A stretch of DNA of 64,000 bases from Tolypocladium sp. Sup5 PDA-1 (Eukaryota; Ascomycota; Sordariomycetes; Hypocreales; Ophiocordycipitaceae). The translations under genes and the position numbers were made by a program. The number at the start of each line of letters is the position of its first letter. Positions within the stretch are counted from its first letter, which is position 1. Shown here piece after piece: positions 31,189 through 43,335 of this stretch. The stretch is taken from NCBI GenBank assembly GCA_000750105.3, contig JPHH03000003.1, positions 806,001 through 870,000 of the forward strand. Direction: 5' to 3'. Below the pieces are notes generated by a model. That model was not told the DNA's origin. It saw only the letters and a list, made by a program, of their open reading frames with translations, and searched no databases.

Positions 31189-34100
31189 GGGACGGCAGAG
31201 GAAGTTGAAATGCGGTGTTACGAGGCTGCAGGGCGTGTACCTTGTGCGAGCCATAGATTCATAAGACTTATCTCAGCTAGTGACAGTCGCCAGCAGGCCA
31301 AGTAGGGACAGACGGTTTGGTTTTGGCCGTGGTATTTCTGGCATGGCATACGGCCAACGGCATGGGGAAGCGCACGGCTTCACGCGCGTGCTCCTCTCGC
31401 CAGCTTCAACTCCTGCCAAGGCGACGCTCCAGTGACAACACCCGCATGCGTATTCACACCCAGCCGCCACTGTGATTCCGGCCCGAAGCCTGTCGGAAAA
31501 GCCTTGCCGAACGATTTGTGACACGTCTCGGGATTACGCTGCGACAGTGTCTTGCACACATCAAATGACTTCATGTCGTGTGACGCGAGACGGCCGGAGG
31601 GCACGGCGACTGGAGTTGAAACACATCACTCGGGAGGTTAGTTTATGACCATTGGCAACTGGAGGATTACATGTCACAAGTTCAGCAATGGGCGGCATGC
31701 ATGGGGTTCTGCCGCTCGCATCGCATCGTGTGCCTTGGGAAGGTCTGTCGTAGCTGGCTGGCAGGTCAGTTGGTGAAAAGTACCTACCTGTGAACAGATC
31801 GCCTGACCGGGGCTGTTGAATGCTGTCGGGGCGGAGTAGACGTCAATTTTGGTTCACGGTGGACAACATCGCATCAAAATCTTGAAATACCATCCGTACC
31901 ATGCACTCTTCTGCGGGTTGCCCCAGTATGCGTCCAGAGACAATGCCGCCGCGAGCGACTTCGTGCGAAATAGACGCACAAGGGTCTGAGAATGACGGTT
32001 CATAGAAGTGGCGGGTCCAGAATCCTTCACTTACAGCCTCTTGCAGTATCACATTTGATTGCATACACGACCCCTCCCCTCTCTCATGGGAGCGCTGCCG
32101 CGTGTTGTGTGTGTTGGGCCGTTCGCCCAGCCCAGACTGGCTGCTCCTCCATCCAAGAACTTGCTCGAAGGAGTGTAGTTGAAAGCGGGCCCACCCAGTG
32201 CGATTTAATCCCAGCATGGGCAACGGGAACTAGCGCGTGCCCCGGTTGGCGGCCTTCGGTAAATGCATGAACGTGGGTCTTGGTATCGACCATGTGGGGC
32301 CTGACAGCGCCGACGACACCGGGGGCAGCGGGACGACCACGCGATGACGGAGGAGGGGGGCAAAGACGGCCTTTTCTGGCTGCATCTCGGCCGCCGGGGG
32401 CTTGTGCCAGCAGCCACACCAACTCCGGGTTCCTGGACGAAAAGTGGTGGGCTTGGGCGGGCGATGCGACCATTGGTTGCTGGCGAGCAGCCGGCCGCTA
32501 TCTCAGTACCGAGCGACGAGCCAGAGTCTCATTGCATATACTCGAGCGAGATTGATTGCGGCCTGCATGTCCCGCTACAGTATCCGTGCGCCGAGTAAGG
32601 GCATGTATCTCGCAATGTTGTTGCGGTGGGAGGCACGGGAGTCTGCCTGTGCCGCCGCGGTGTTGTCGCCGACGACGCTAGTCGCATAGGCCGAGGAGTC
32701 GCAATGTTCATGCGCTTGGGCGGGAGCATGAGTAGAGCCATCCACATGATCCACGCCACCAGTGCGCACTGCGCAGACTCGACCGACGAGGAGAATCGAC
32801 CGGCGAGATGGTTGCAGCGGATCTCTTGAACACATGCCGGTTGGGTCACACAGCGCGCCGGGTGTTCCCTCAACCCCTCAAATGCAGGGCGGCTGCATTC
32901 CTCCGCAGCGACGTCGGCACCGAACCAGACGCTGGGGCTCACTCATGGCTATCGCAGCCACTCGGCATGTGCCGCGTTTGGCTGTCGGCGAAAGCCCGAA
33001 ATCAGACTTCCGTCTCAACCTCGACAACGTTTGAAGGAAAGTTTCGGGGAGGAGGGACACGTTCAATGTGGAAGAGGGGGGAGCCGATCATGAGTGCAGC
33101 CGTGTCCGAGACCGAGACGAGACCACGGTAGTCACATTTCTGCTGCATCGCATCGAGGCGGTGCGAACGAGCCTGGACGGCGGCTATTGATGAATCGAAA
33201 CGAGCCAGGGTCCCAATTGACCGACCGATGGGCTTGGATTGACTGAGCGCGAGCGCAGCCAGCAGAACAGGATCGGCCGATGCAGGTGGCGGGGCCGCGT
33301 GGAGGTGATGGACGGAACTCGCTCCTCGTTTTTCGTACTGTATGCATTTAACCGGTATAGTTGGATGTCGACCCACCCTTATCACCAACCGTTGCACCAC
33401 TCTGTAGCGGAGTCCGAGACCGCTCCAGCGACACGAGAAATTGCTGGCGGGGGGTTGCGGCCAATCGGGGCTTGGGGGCTACCACCTTGGTGACGAACGA
33501 CTGTAAGCAACTGCAACTGAGGTGCCACTGCAACAATAACAAACGGAGGTGCCGCTCCGCCAGCCTACCTCCCTCCCTCCATCGCGACCATCGCCGGAGC
33601 CGAACACCCTGCCCTGACCATCTTCCCGTTTCGTCTTAGCCAGGAACGCTTCCGCTAAACAATCAATTATCAGCTTGCATTGCATTGTTCGTTGAATGCG
33701 ATTGTTTTGCTCAACGGCCGACGGAAGCGGCAGCCGTGAGTTCCTGGTGTCTCAGGCACCCTCGTCCATGTGCCGCAGAGGGTGCAGGTGAGACATGACC
33801 GAGGGAGGAGCGCGTTGAATGCAGTTGCCCAACCGCAGGCGGCGGTCAGAAGCGGCGCTCACTGTCGCACTGTCTTGCCCCACCTGCCACATGCGCTTAA
33901 ATTTTTAGTTGCATGTTTCGCTTTATCGATGCATTCAGGCTCTGTAGCCCCACCAAACGGCCGCATCCTGCACTGTACGCCCCGATGGCCCGGCCTAGAA
34001 ATACGGTGCCTCTCACCTGCTCCCACCCTCCGCCCTCCTTGACTCGAATCCTTCTCCTCACCCGCAATTCTCTTCGCTCTCAAGGTTCAAGCATCCTCTT

Positions 34101-34332
34101 CTTTTGCCTTGCCAATTATTGCTCTCGCTCCTCTGCAGCGCAGTGCGACAATAGCAAAGCCCGTCTCGAGACTTCAACCGCGCCGTTGCTGTTTTAGACG
34201 GAAGAGAGCCCCGCTGCCCCGAACCCGCCCCCGGCCACCTCCGACCGCCGCTCATCTACGCACACAAACACACGCACCTCCCGACTTCGTGCCTGTGTCT
34301 GTTGTCGTAAGCGCCCGCCTCACACAGAAACC
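31189..34332. other. Long gene-poor region (3.1 kb)
   Basis: No gene is supportable. The minus-strand open frames at 31843-32223 and 32529-32942 lack recognisable motifs and their composition is like the surrounding non-coding DNA. From about 33990 to 34330 the plus strand is pyrimidine-rich and runs into the MFS gene at 34333, so it is probably that gene's promoter and leader. Confidence 0.5.
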
Positions 34333-36040
34333 ATGACCCTAACGAAGCAGGTCCGTCTTCGCAACCCAGACGACTTTCCGACGCTTCAACTCTTTCTGCT
34401 GGGTAAGCCGGCCTCCTCGCCTCCGTGACCGAACACCGACGGCTAACCCTCGATTGCAGCAATTGTTCGCCTTGCCGAACCAATCGCCCTCACCTCCATC
34501 TTCCCATATGCCTGGGCTCTTGTCAAGAAATTCAAGATCGGCAATGAGCAAGATGCGTCCTTCTACGCCGGCCTCCTCATCTCGTCCTTCTCCCTCGCGG
34601 AGGCCCTGATGGGCATGTACTGGGGCGGGCTGTCGGATCGAATCGGTCGCAAGCCCATCCTGATGCTGGGATGTGTTGGAACCATGTTCAGCATGGTAAT
34701 GGTAGGCTTTGCCTCCAACATCTGGATCGCCTTGATCGGAAGAGCCTTAGGTGGTCTTCTCAACGGCAACATCGGCGTCATTCAGACAATGGTCGGCGAA
34801 CTGGTGACCAAACCTGAACACGAACGTGAGTTGACTCAACTTGGCCCCCGAATGCAACTTGCGCTGACAGTTTATAGCTCGCGCTTTTGCCGTCATGCCT
34901 TTTGTGTGGAGCATCGGGACCATCATCGGACCATGCATCGGCGGAACTTTCGCTGATCCTCATGAGTCCTGGCCCGATGTTTTCCCCAAAGGTGGCATGT
35001 TTGAGCGCTTCCCCTATCTCCTCCCCAACCTTCTCTGCGCCGCTCTCTTGCTCATCAGCATCGTCCTCGGATTCTTTCTCCTCGATGAGACCCACCCAGA
35101 CATGCAACCCCGAGTGCTGTTGCCAGCGGACACCTACGTCTCGGAAGAGACTCCGCTGATGGAAACTTCAGATGCCATGAAGCGACCAGCGGTGGACTTG
35201 CGGGCTGAGACTTATGGCACCATGCGAAGCGCCAACAGCGACCTCAACGAAGACGAGTGCGCTGAGATGTCCATGGCGGAGAAGACTGGGCTCGTCACCA
35301 CCATCCGGAACAAGCGCGTCGTCGGCTTCATCGTCGCCTTGTCCATCTTCACCTACCACTCCATGACATACGACCACCTCATGCCAATCTTCTTCGAAGA
35401 CGAGCGTTCGTCGGCCATCACCCTCGCCAGCGCCGGCCTTCCATCCTTTTTCAAGTCTCCTGGTGGTTTGGGGCTCTCCCTCCGCGACGTGGGCATGATC
35501 ATGGCTGTCAACGGAGTCATCGCTTTGCTTGTTCAAGCCGTCATCTTCCCGTTGGCGGCAGAGAGGGTCGGTGTGTACAAACTCTTTCTCATTGTTACGG
35601 TGTTGCACCCCATCATCTACGCAATTGTCCCCCTGTTGCTCCTTGTCCCTGAGTCCTTCATATTCCCCGCCATCTACTCTTGCCTCGCTGTTCGCAATAT
35701 CCTCTCCATCACCCTCTACCCTCTCCTCCTGATCCTCATCAAGGAGTCTACCCCTTCTTCCTGCGCGTTGGGCAAAGTCAATGGCTTGGCTGCCAGCGCC
35801 GGCGCCGCCTGCCGCATGGTGGCCCCTCCTGTCGCAGGATTCCTCTATACTTTTGGCAGCAAGATGGACTGCACTGCACTGGCCTGGTACGGCAGCGCGA
35901 TCGTGGCCGTTATCGGGGCTGTGCAGTGCTTTTCCGTGCCACGCGAACGCTGCAACGACAAGTCCGAAGAATCTGCGGTTGCACAGCACAAGCAAGGGCC
36001 AAACCCCATCGCTACTGAAGTTTCAGACGATGAGGAATGA
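34333..36040 (+). CDS. MFS transporter, DHA1-type (YCR023C/ZIF-like, 532 aa)
   Basis: Exons 34333-34402, 34460-34825 and 34878-36040 join in frame. Helix 1 begins at LQLFLLAIVRLAEPIALTSI. Motif A reads GGLSDRIGRKP, followed by the helix 4-5 region with RALGGLLNGNIGVIQ and the helix 5 stretch MPFVWSIGTIIGPCIGG. A long acidic central loop joins the two halves, and the C-terminal tail is acidic (EVSDDEE). This branch of DHA1 transporters, with the R-x-x-EPIAxTSIFPY start, is widespread in ascomycetes and includes yeast YCR023C. Substrates are unknown. No neighbouring biosynthetic gene suggests one. Confidence 0.9.
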
Positions 36041-37001
36041 TTGCACATTGCGTTACGAGAAAGCTCGATCCAGTCTCACAGCGCCATGCTGTGACTGGTT
36101 GTCCCCATTTGGAGCATGCTGTCCACCCTCGCCATGCGCTCTCTCACCCAGAGTGTTGAGGAAACAGTTGACCATGTAGCAGTTTCACGAACCACCAACC
36201 CGAAGGGAAGCGTGTGGGCTCGGTTGTGGTTTGCGTGGCGTTGTTTACCGGTCGTCAAGGAGGAGGAGGAGAAGAAGAAGAAGAAGAAGACGAAGAAGAA
36301 GACGGAGAAGAAGTTGTTTTTCAGCGTGTTTGGCGTGTTGTTGGCGCGATATACCACGGTAGACGTTGTTTGATGCATAAGGCAGCGGCATGGTCGGCGT
36401 TTGGAGCTTTGGGGGAAAAGTGTATTTACTGCCTTTCTTTTCACCTCGCAATAAACCGAGGCAGAACAGGTATATAGCAGGAAGATGGTATTAATAGTTC
36501 AGCTAGAGGTCTACGTTTTTGCTCGTGATGATGGTGATATTCCCGAAGGTGAGGGCCCCTGTACGTTTGGTTGAGGTAACACCGCGTGACAGAGTGACAT
36601 TTGAAGGGGGGGAAAATGGCGCTTGTTATTCACACAAAACACAAGACGGAATGCACAGCTAAATGTACAATTAAAAGTTCCCAGATTACAATCATAACCG
36701 TGGTGGTCGAATCAGGACGACATGAGAGTGAGTTGTGGTGTTGCTGCTGCTAGAGGTGACGGACACCCAATAGAAATTTTGGTCGCCTCTGGAAAGTTGG
36801 AGAACATCCATCTCGAAATTTTATCAACGCCAGCGAATGACATCTCACAAAACACTCCAGAATAACTCTACAGATGATAAGGCCGTGAATCGCATCCAAT
36901 TTAGGACGACTATTTCAAAGAAAAATTAGAGAGAGAATCCAAATTTAAAGGCAGGGAGAGGACAAAGGATCGGCAGGCTTCGGCCTTACCACACCGGCAA
37001 C
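36041..37001. other. Intergenic region, A/T-richer, with a purine microsatellite
   Basis: These 960 bp lie between two plus-strand genes. A GAG/GAA microsatellite at about 36260-36315 produces a spurious poly-Glu or poly-Lys reading. From about 36600 to 36970 the base composition is clearly A/T-richer than the coding DNA, fitting the promoter of the co-chaperone gene. No gene was seen. Confidence 0.5.
36260..36315 (+). repeat. GAG/GAA trinucleotide microsatellite
   Basis: A purine-only tract of GGA and GAA triplets, interrupted by two ACG triplets, lies in non-coding DNA. Confidence 0.8.
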
Positions 37002-38264
37002 ATGGACATCGAAAAGCTGCTCACCGAGCAGATGGAAAAGGCCATGAGCCTACCCCAGCAAGCAGGCGAAGGAGGCGCAGAGAACTCGGCCGATGCGACG
37101 AAGCCGTCGCTGTCGCCGGCGCGGAACATCACGGCGGGCAAGACGGTGGACGAGGTGTGGGCGGAGCTGAACAAGTCGCCGCTGTTCATGACGGAGCTCG
37201 AGGAGAACGACGACACGGCGGCGCTGCAGGCGCTCAGCTACGAGGGCTCGGCGCTGGAGAACGGCGCCGACTTCAAGGAGCGCGGCAACGAGTGCTTCAA
37301 GGTCAGGGGCTACGTCGACGCCAAGGAGTTCTACACAAAGGGCATCCTCGTGCTCGCGGCCGAGGAGCGCAAGCGGGCCAAGGGCGAGGCGACGACGAAC
37401 CCCGAGGGCGAGGCCGACTCGGACGAGGAGATTGCCCGGCAGCGCGAGATGCTCGAGGCGCTGTACGTCAACCGCGCGGCGTGCCACCTCAGTCTCAACA
37501 ACTACCGCAGCTGCTGGCTCGACGGCGCGGCGGCGCTGCGGCTCAACCCGCGCAACGTCAAGGCGTGCTACCGCAGCGCGCGGGCGCTCCTAGCCGTGGA
37601 CCGCATCGCCGAGGCCGACGACGTGTGCGCGCACGGGCTGGCCGTCGACGCGGACAACAAGGCCCTGCGGGAGGTCGCCGACGACATCGTCAAGCGCGCG
37701 ACGCAGCTCGACGCCAGGCGCAAGAAGGACGCCGAGCGGCAGGCCACGGAGAAGCGCCGCGCGTACCTCCTCAAGGCGGCGCTCGCGGCGCGCAACATCC
37801 CGACGCGCACGACGGCCCAGCCGCCCGACATGGAGGGCACGAAGCTCGAGCTAGTGCCCGACCCGGACGACCCGCGCAGCACGCTCGCCTTCCCGACGGT
37901 GCTGCTGTACCCGCTGCACCTCGAGAGCGACTTCATCCGCGCCTTCAACGAGACGCAGACGCTCGAGGACCACCTCTCGTACGTGCTGCCGCTGCCGTGG
38001 GATAAGGAGCATGCGTACACGGCCCCGGGCGTGTCCTGCTATGTCGAGACGCGCGAGGGCGGCGTGCTCAAGATGGGCAAGCGCGTGCCGCTGCTCAAGG
38101 TGCTGGGCACGGGCAAGGTCGACGTCGTGGACGAGGTGGTGCGCATCTTCGTGGTGCCGACGGGTCGGGCGGACGAGTGGGTGGCAAAGTTCAAGATGCA
38201 AAAGGCGGCGGAGAGGGGGCTGCGAGCTGACGATGATGAGATGACGAATCTCGATGATGCTTGA
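37002..38264 (+). CDS. cns1: Hsp90 co-chaperone CNS1/TTC4 (420 aa)
   Basis: This is a TPR protein that binds the EEVD tails of Hsp90/Hsp70 and assists client folding and translation. It is a single exon. The N-terminal segment carries the family phrase TVDEVWAELNKSPLFMTELEE. Three TPR units occupy about residues 88-225 (FKERGNECFKVRGYVDAKEFY; ALYVNRAACHLSLNNYRSCWLDGAAALRLNP; NVKACYRSARALLAVDRIAEAD). A charged linker helix and the C-terminal wheel domain follow (LAFPTVLLYPLH, HLSYVLPLPWD, KVDVVDEVVRIFVVP). Length and order match TTC4/Cns1. The gene is very GC-rich, so other frames stay open spuriously across it. It is convergent with the APSES gene. Confidence 0.93.
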   Translation: MDIEKLLTEQMEKAMSLPQQAGEGGAENSADATKPSLSPARNITAGKTVDEVWAELNKSPLFMTELEENDDTAALQALSYEGSALENGADFKERGNECFKVRGYVDAKEFYTKGILVLAAEERKRAKGEATTNPEGEADSDEEIARQREMLEALYVNRAACHLSLNNYRSCWLDGAAALRLNPRNVKACYRSARALLAVDRIAEADDVCAHGLAVDADNKALREVADDIVKRATQLDARRKKDAERQATEKRRAYLLKAALAARNIPTRTTAQPPDMEGTKLELVPDPDDPRSTLAFPTVLLYPLHLESDFIRAFNETQTLEDHLSYVLPLPWDKEHAYTAPGVSCYVETREGGVLKMGKRVPLLKVLGTGKVDVVDEVVRIFVVPTGRADEWVAKFKMQKAAERGLRADDDEMTNLDDA

Positions 38265-38576
38265 AATGATAAAAAAGAACAATCTAAATGGTTGATTACA
38301 CTGCCTACCCGCGGTCTATCCCAAGCTTCTATCCCAATATCCCCAACCCAGACAAAATAGAAAGCCAAAGTACGCCAGAATGCCGCCCGGTTGCTCAACA
38401 TGGTGGTGGTGGTGGTGGTGTCGTTCTTGCGAATGCCGTCTAGGTCTGCCAATCTTCCCATATTTCCCCGTCTGAACGCCGTCCTAGAATATTCGTTCGC
38501 TGCGCCGTTGTGCTCCATCGCTACTCTGTGTTCTGTAATCCGCCAAGAGCAAAGCCCTCGCATGCAAAGGGTATCA
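38265..38576. other. Convergent intergenic region with a GGT repeat
   Basis: These 312 bp between convergent stops include an uninterrupted run of GGT triplets at about 38401-38420. No gene was seen. Confidence 0.5.
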
Positions 38577-40176
38577 TTAGTACGAGCTGGCTCTGTGTCG
38601 TTTTCTCCGATGAGCCTCCGCTAAAGAAAAACCATCGGCGGCTGATCCTGCTGTCGCTGCCGGCAGCTCTTTGTCTTCCTTCTGGAGCCTGACGAGGACC
38701 TCGGCAGCGGCGTAGTCTGCCCCCCTGGCCGGCGGCGTCCTCCACTTCTCTCCGATATCCTCCTCCTCCTCCTCCTCCTCCTCGTGAAGTATGGCTCTCG
38801 TACCGATTCTGGCTGCCTTTGTCCTGGCACCAGCATATGCGTCTTCGGAGTATTCATGGTCCACTCGCCGTCGCTTGGAAACCCAAGGATCTGTAGCAGC
38901 GCCTGGGGCGATCAAGACCCGCGTTTGCGCGATGCCGTCGTAGGCACGGGGGGGCAGCTGTGAAGAGCGATACTCGCGACCCGGGAGGTGCATCGGCGGC
39001 AGGGTATTCGCACTATTGCTGTGTGGGTGTACTCTCTCCATGTCGAATCCATTGCGTGGTGCAAACTCCCGGCGTGATGCAGGTTGGCATGCGCCGGTGG
39101 TGCTGTCCACCGGCGTCCAAGCAGGCATGGGGTGGGGAGGTGGTCGAAAGTATGGATGCAAGTCTTCGTTGCGTACCGGTCTGTAGCTCCCGGATCGCGG
39201 GTAACCTGATGGTCCGTTCAAGGCCGTGACTTTTCTCGTCCTATAAGCGTCGCGCGAGGTTTTGGCTTCCAGCGTTGCCTCCTCCACCAGTTGCTGGCTG
39301 ATGACCATTTCTGCAAAGTCCGAGAACCGAGGTGGTTTGCACTCAGACGGGAAGTCGGGGCCAAATAGAGGGATCAAGGCTCCAGCAATCTCGTAGCAGA
39401 ACGTAGCACAGATGGCCCTGGCACATCGATACGGCATCCAGTATCCTAGAGTCCCGGTTAACCATTCTAATAACGCATCGTCAAACTAGAACCTTGACGT
39501 ACCTTGGGCGCTCACCGACCCTCCGGTAATGCTAGGGGATATCTCCCTCAACCCAGGATTCTTATCCAGCATCTGGGACGGTTTTGTCTGTTTGCTGTCA
39601 ACACCAGGTCTCCAATGATTCACTCGTCCGCAAACTCACCTTTCCATATCCCAAACATTTGAAGAACGGGGTCATACGGACGAGGCCAATGTTGTAATCC
39701 CACATCACCTTGTAAGTTGTCGGTTGGCCCGGAATGCGAAACTCATACTTGAAGGCTGCGCATCACACTTAGCAAGTGGTCCCAAAGGGGGTCGTACACG
39801 TCACCATACCTTCGATGCTTTCTCTTCCAGTCTTCTCGTGAAAATCCTTCTTCGTGCTGTTGTACGGAATATGTTCACAGCACTCTTGTATCTGTCCGAA
39901 CGAGCTGATCTGATACCTTGCGATATGCCGGATGGCGGCCTCGTCGACGACTTCGAAAGGCGGGAACCTGACGGGTCCTTGAGTCTTCGGCTTCGGCAGC
40001 GGCGTTGCGCTTCTTGAATCTCTTCTTCTGAGTGCCAAGTGGGCATCCATTGCGCCTCTCGAGGCTGTCGTAGCGTCGGGCGTTGAGTTGGATACGAAAA
40101 CGCTAGCTGGTTGGCGCAAACGAGCAGCTCGGCCATTGGCAGGCGCAGGATTGAGAAGAGCCTGGAGTGGCAACAT
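38577..40176 (-). CDS. APSES-domain DNA-binding protein, Xbp1-like (478 aa)
   Basis: Four exons (40176-39810, 39755-39640, 39587-39503, 39445-38577) join in frame and rebuild one APSES/KilA-N domain across all three introns: FKYEFRIPGQPTTYKVMWDY, IGLVRMTPFFKCLGYGKTKP, LREISPSITGGSVSAQGYWMPYRCARAICATFC (given here in pieces), then LIPLFGPDFPSEC. APSES proteins are fungal transcription regulators. The domain's position near residues 120-230, with RHIARYQISSFGQIQECCEHIPYNS before it, suggests the Xbp1-type stress or quiescence repressor subfamily rather than StuA or MBF. The C-terminal half is disordered, with a basic SKRRR patch and a poly-Glu run from a GAG microsatellite (38756-38783). MLPLQALLNPAP at 40176 is the best start; an in-frame upstream extension is less protein-like. 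Confidence 0.88.
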
Positions 40177-43100
40177 GGCGCAGACGGCGTTTGCGGCCAG
40201 AAGATGCCGGGCAGAAGGGGGGAGTAGGCAGCCGGCCGATGAGAGGGACGGTTCGCAGACAAACGGCTGGTGACGGTGATGCACAGGATGAAGAGGGACC
40301 GTGAATGCTGTACAGCAGAGATATATTTCCCCGGTAGAGGAGGACATACAATCAGAGCTGGAGGAGAACTCCATCCATACTCAGTCATCCACGCCGGGCA
40401 AACAAGTGAGGAGAGGAAGAGGGAGCCTTTTCGGCAGCGTCTCGCTTGTTAGAGCCAGCCGCGGCAAAGCTCCCCAATTCCCTTATGCTTCCCGGCCCAG
40501 GAGCGGCTCGCGAGACAGGACGTAGATCTTAGCAACCGTCAGGCGTGACTGATGCCAAAAAAGGCTGGCGTCTTCGAATCAGATTATCAGTCCCGGGTTT
40601 CTGATGCCGTTCCCGTCATCTCCCATTCCGTTTGTGGGTCTCCACTGGCTCTATCCACGAACCCAACGGCATCCACTCAGTGTCTGGCATCCGTGACGGC
40701 TCGAATTAAGTCCGGGGTGAAGAGGAAACTGCGTCTCTGAACATGTCCGTAGGCAGGTATGCTTGTACGTGACGACTTGGATGCTTAGACTCACGCAGGC
40801 ACCTGAGCAAGCTGCCGAGATTCAGCAACTGGACACCCCGTACCACGACCTCACGACGCTGACGCATCAGACGAGCTCAAGCACCGCCGGCCCCCGCCAT
40901 TTCCCTTCCCGTTGTGACATTGCATCAGCGGAAGTGAGGTAGCATAGTGGCTCCGATGGCGGACAGGGTACTCCCACACCGGCTCGCGGTCGTACACACG
41001 AGAGTTCCTCCTTGCCAAAGATGCAGGTGAGTAAGTGAACCACGGCACGTACATAGACTATCAGCTTGAGAGCCAGGGCAGTCTGTGACGGGATCTCTCC
41101 AGGTCGCTTAGAACGGGAAGCCAAGGCCCTGGTGGAGGTAAAAATACCCTCGAATGCTGCATCGCCAAACGGGGAAGTCGGCTGTTTGGAGGCGGAGGCT
41201 TGACAGCAGGCGCCAGGGGTGCGGGTGTGTGCATCACTTGCAGCACCATCCACCTACTGTGGCCCGGTCTTCTGTGTCAGACCCATAGAACAGAAGCGGC
41301 GAGAGGGAACGCATTTTGCAAGACGGTCTCATCGTTTACCCACATGAATCCATCGCTGCGTTTGTGACTAGGATGCAGTTGACGTTGAAGGCAAGGGTGA
41401 GTAGGTGTGCTCCCTTCTCCGCGTGGACTTCAAATTGCATATGCGGACAGAACGACGTGTCTCTGCTCGGCCAGACGGCTAGAAGGCATCATAGCCCCCT
41501 CTACCCGGGCGGTGTCTGCGGCGGGCCGGCGTCAAGTTCATCTAGCCCTCAATCCACAACATTGTGGAACGCCGTGGAAAGAATAGGCCTCGATATCCGA
41601 ATAGTCCTGGCATTCCAGTCAGCAAACGTGAAGTTGCAGTTACCACGTTTCTCTGTCTGGGACCACAAAAGATGCGCTGTGCACAAGGCGACTGAAAACC
41701 TCCGATGGGGACACGGATTCACATGTGCTCCGCACGACAGTCCGTGGACGAGAGGTAGGTTTTGATGTAACCAAGAGAGACACACTCGGCCTGGCTAAGA
41801 AGCCCGTGGTGGTCAAGTCGTACGGACGCCCGGCTGTCACTTGACGGGCCAAGCCTCTGACGCTATGTCGGCCGTATGCGCGCCTCACTGTCGCACAATA
41901 GAAAGTTTGGTGCCGGAAACAGGCATCACGGGTCACAAAAAGTCTCGCAACAGGATGCCGAATCAGGGGAGCCGGGCTTGGTAATGCTCGAGTCAAGACG
42001 GCCAGGACCCTGTCGCTGCAAGCCAACGTGACGCTCAGCCATCTGACCTGCAGTAGGCCGACGGATCGGTATCGCGTCAACCGATCTTTCATCCCAAAAG
42101 GCAGCGGGCTAGGCGTCGCGTCAGCGGGCTCCAAGCACTCTTGGAAGCCATGTATGCGTGGGCATCCGGACGAGTTGCTGCCAGAAAAAGCCAGCAAAAC
42201 CAGGCCAGCACTCCGCCCTAGCACTCGGAAACGGTCCCCGTATTTCAGCCCCAGGATTAGAACTACTCCAACGCCGCGCGTCTATGTTTGCCGCATGAGC
42301 GCCACATGGCAGGATATGAAGCTTAAACCAGGAACATTCTCGATCAAGACGTCGGGCACACACCCGGCAGCCGTGAAGGTGAAACAAGCGTCTTGGACTG
42401 GCCACGCAGTGATACCATCAACTTTGGCCCAACATGGCCGTCTTGGACAAGGTGGGACAATGGCGTAAGCCATAGCGTGGCGTCCGAACTGGCCGGGATG
42501 CGGAGAACAAGGGGTTTGCTGCGGTGTTCCCAATCGAGCCTGTGTAGCCAGACTCGGTTCATTGAGAGCAATCAACGAGGGGTCCTTCGTCCTCTGCCAT
42601 GGCCAGTCCAAAGTCTGAGGTACGGCAGAGCAGACGCAGTCTGTAAGAGCGTGTATTCGGTGTATCTGGGCCACCTCCAGGCCTCCATGGCAGATGCGTG
42701 ACACTCGTGGCACCAGTGAACAGAAAGTCGAGTGGCTGAGCCACCGTGGTTTGTTTTTTGGGGAGAAATGCGGTTTATTGAGTTGTTGACCGGTTGCTTA
42801 ATTGAATATCTCTAAGATATACGATGCAAACGGTGTCGATGCAGCAGGGTTAGAGATGGTGATGTGCCTCCGTGAAGTGCACGGGGTTAGTTTTAGAGGG
42901 AGCACGTGACCCGGGAGGTGAGACGGACAGCTTATATAAGAACTTGGACCTCAACACACCCCTGGCACTTTCCATGCCTGAGGCAGCAAGACACGGTGGC
43001 TCCACCAGACGGGCCGAAATCTTGGGCCGGCGCGTCCCCGATATTGTTTACGCGGCGGGACCAGCTGCAACCACAACAACAACATCCATCCATCCCACTG

Positions 43101-43335
43101 CGCTCCTTTAAGGGTCATGTGAACAGCGCCCAGCCTGGCACGTCCTGTTTCTTGTTTCGCAGTTGTCTCGCGACTCTTTGTGCGACCATTTCCGGCTGCT
43201 TGGGCGAGTCGCTCTTTGTTCCCGTCGCCATTTCAGCGTCCAACTGCGTTCCCTTCTTTCTCCTCGTCGACGCCCCTGCGCTTTGCGACCCTGACGACGC
43301 CATTGCCCAAACTGTCTTTATCTACACCCGCCGAG
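40177..43335. other. Long gene-poor region (3.2 kb) and TOP2 promoter
   Basis: Between the divergent starts of the APSES and TOP2 genes no further gene can be supported. Open frames such as 41640-42224 (-) and 42028-42468 (+) overlap and show no motif. About 42750-42850 is A/T-rich. The last 400 bp contain a CACGTG box and a TATA-like element, listed separately, and a pyrimidine-rich leader. Confidence 0.5.
42903..42939 (+). promoter_or_regulatory. CACGTG box and TATA-like element upstream of TOP2
   Basis: CACGTG (42903-42908) is followed 24 bp later by TATATAA (42933-42939), about 400 bp upstream of the TOP2 ATG. The spacing suits a core promoter with an upstream bHLH-type site. This is inferred from motifs only. 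Confidence 0.35.

Noticed and set aside
31843..32223. 126-codon minus-strand frame
   Set aside because: Possible small gene, but no motif or clear promoter, and composition matches the surroundings; left unannotated.
36214..36477. Open frame with poly-Glu and poly-Asp
   Set aside because: Produced by the GAG/GAA microsatellite in non-coding DNA.
37157..38005. Long alternative plus frame within the CNS1 gene
   Set aside because: Composition is Gly/Arg/Ala-rich with no motif; the CNS1 frame carries TPR and wheel-domain signatures.
41640..42224. 194-codon minus-strand frame in the gene-poor region before TOP2
   Set aside because: No recognisable motif, no splice-extended homologous structure, and overlapped by frames on the other strand; treated as chance.
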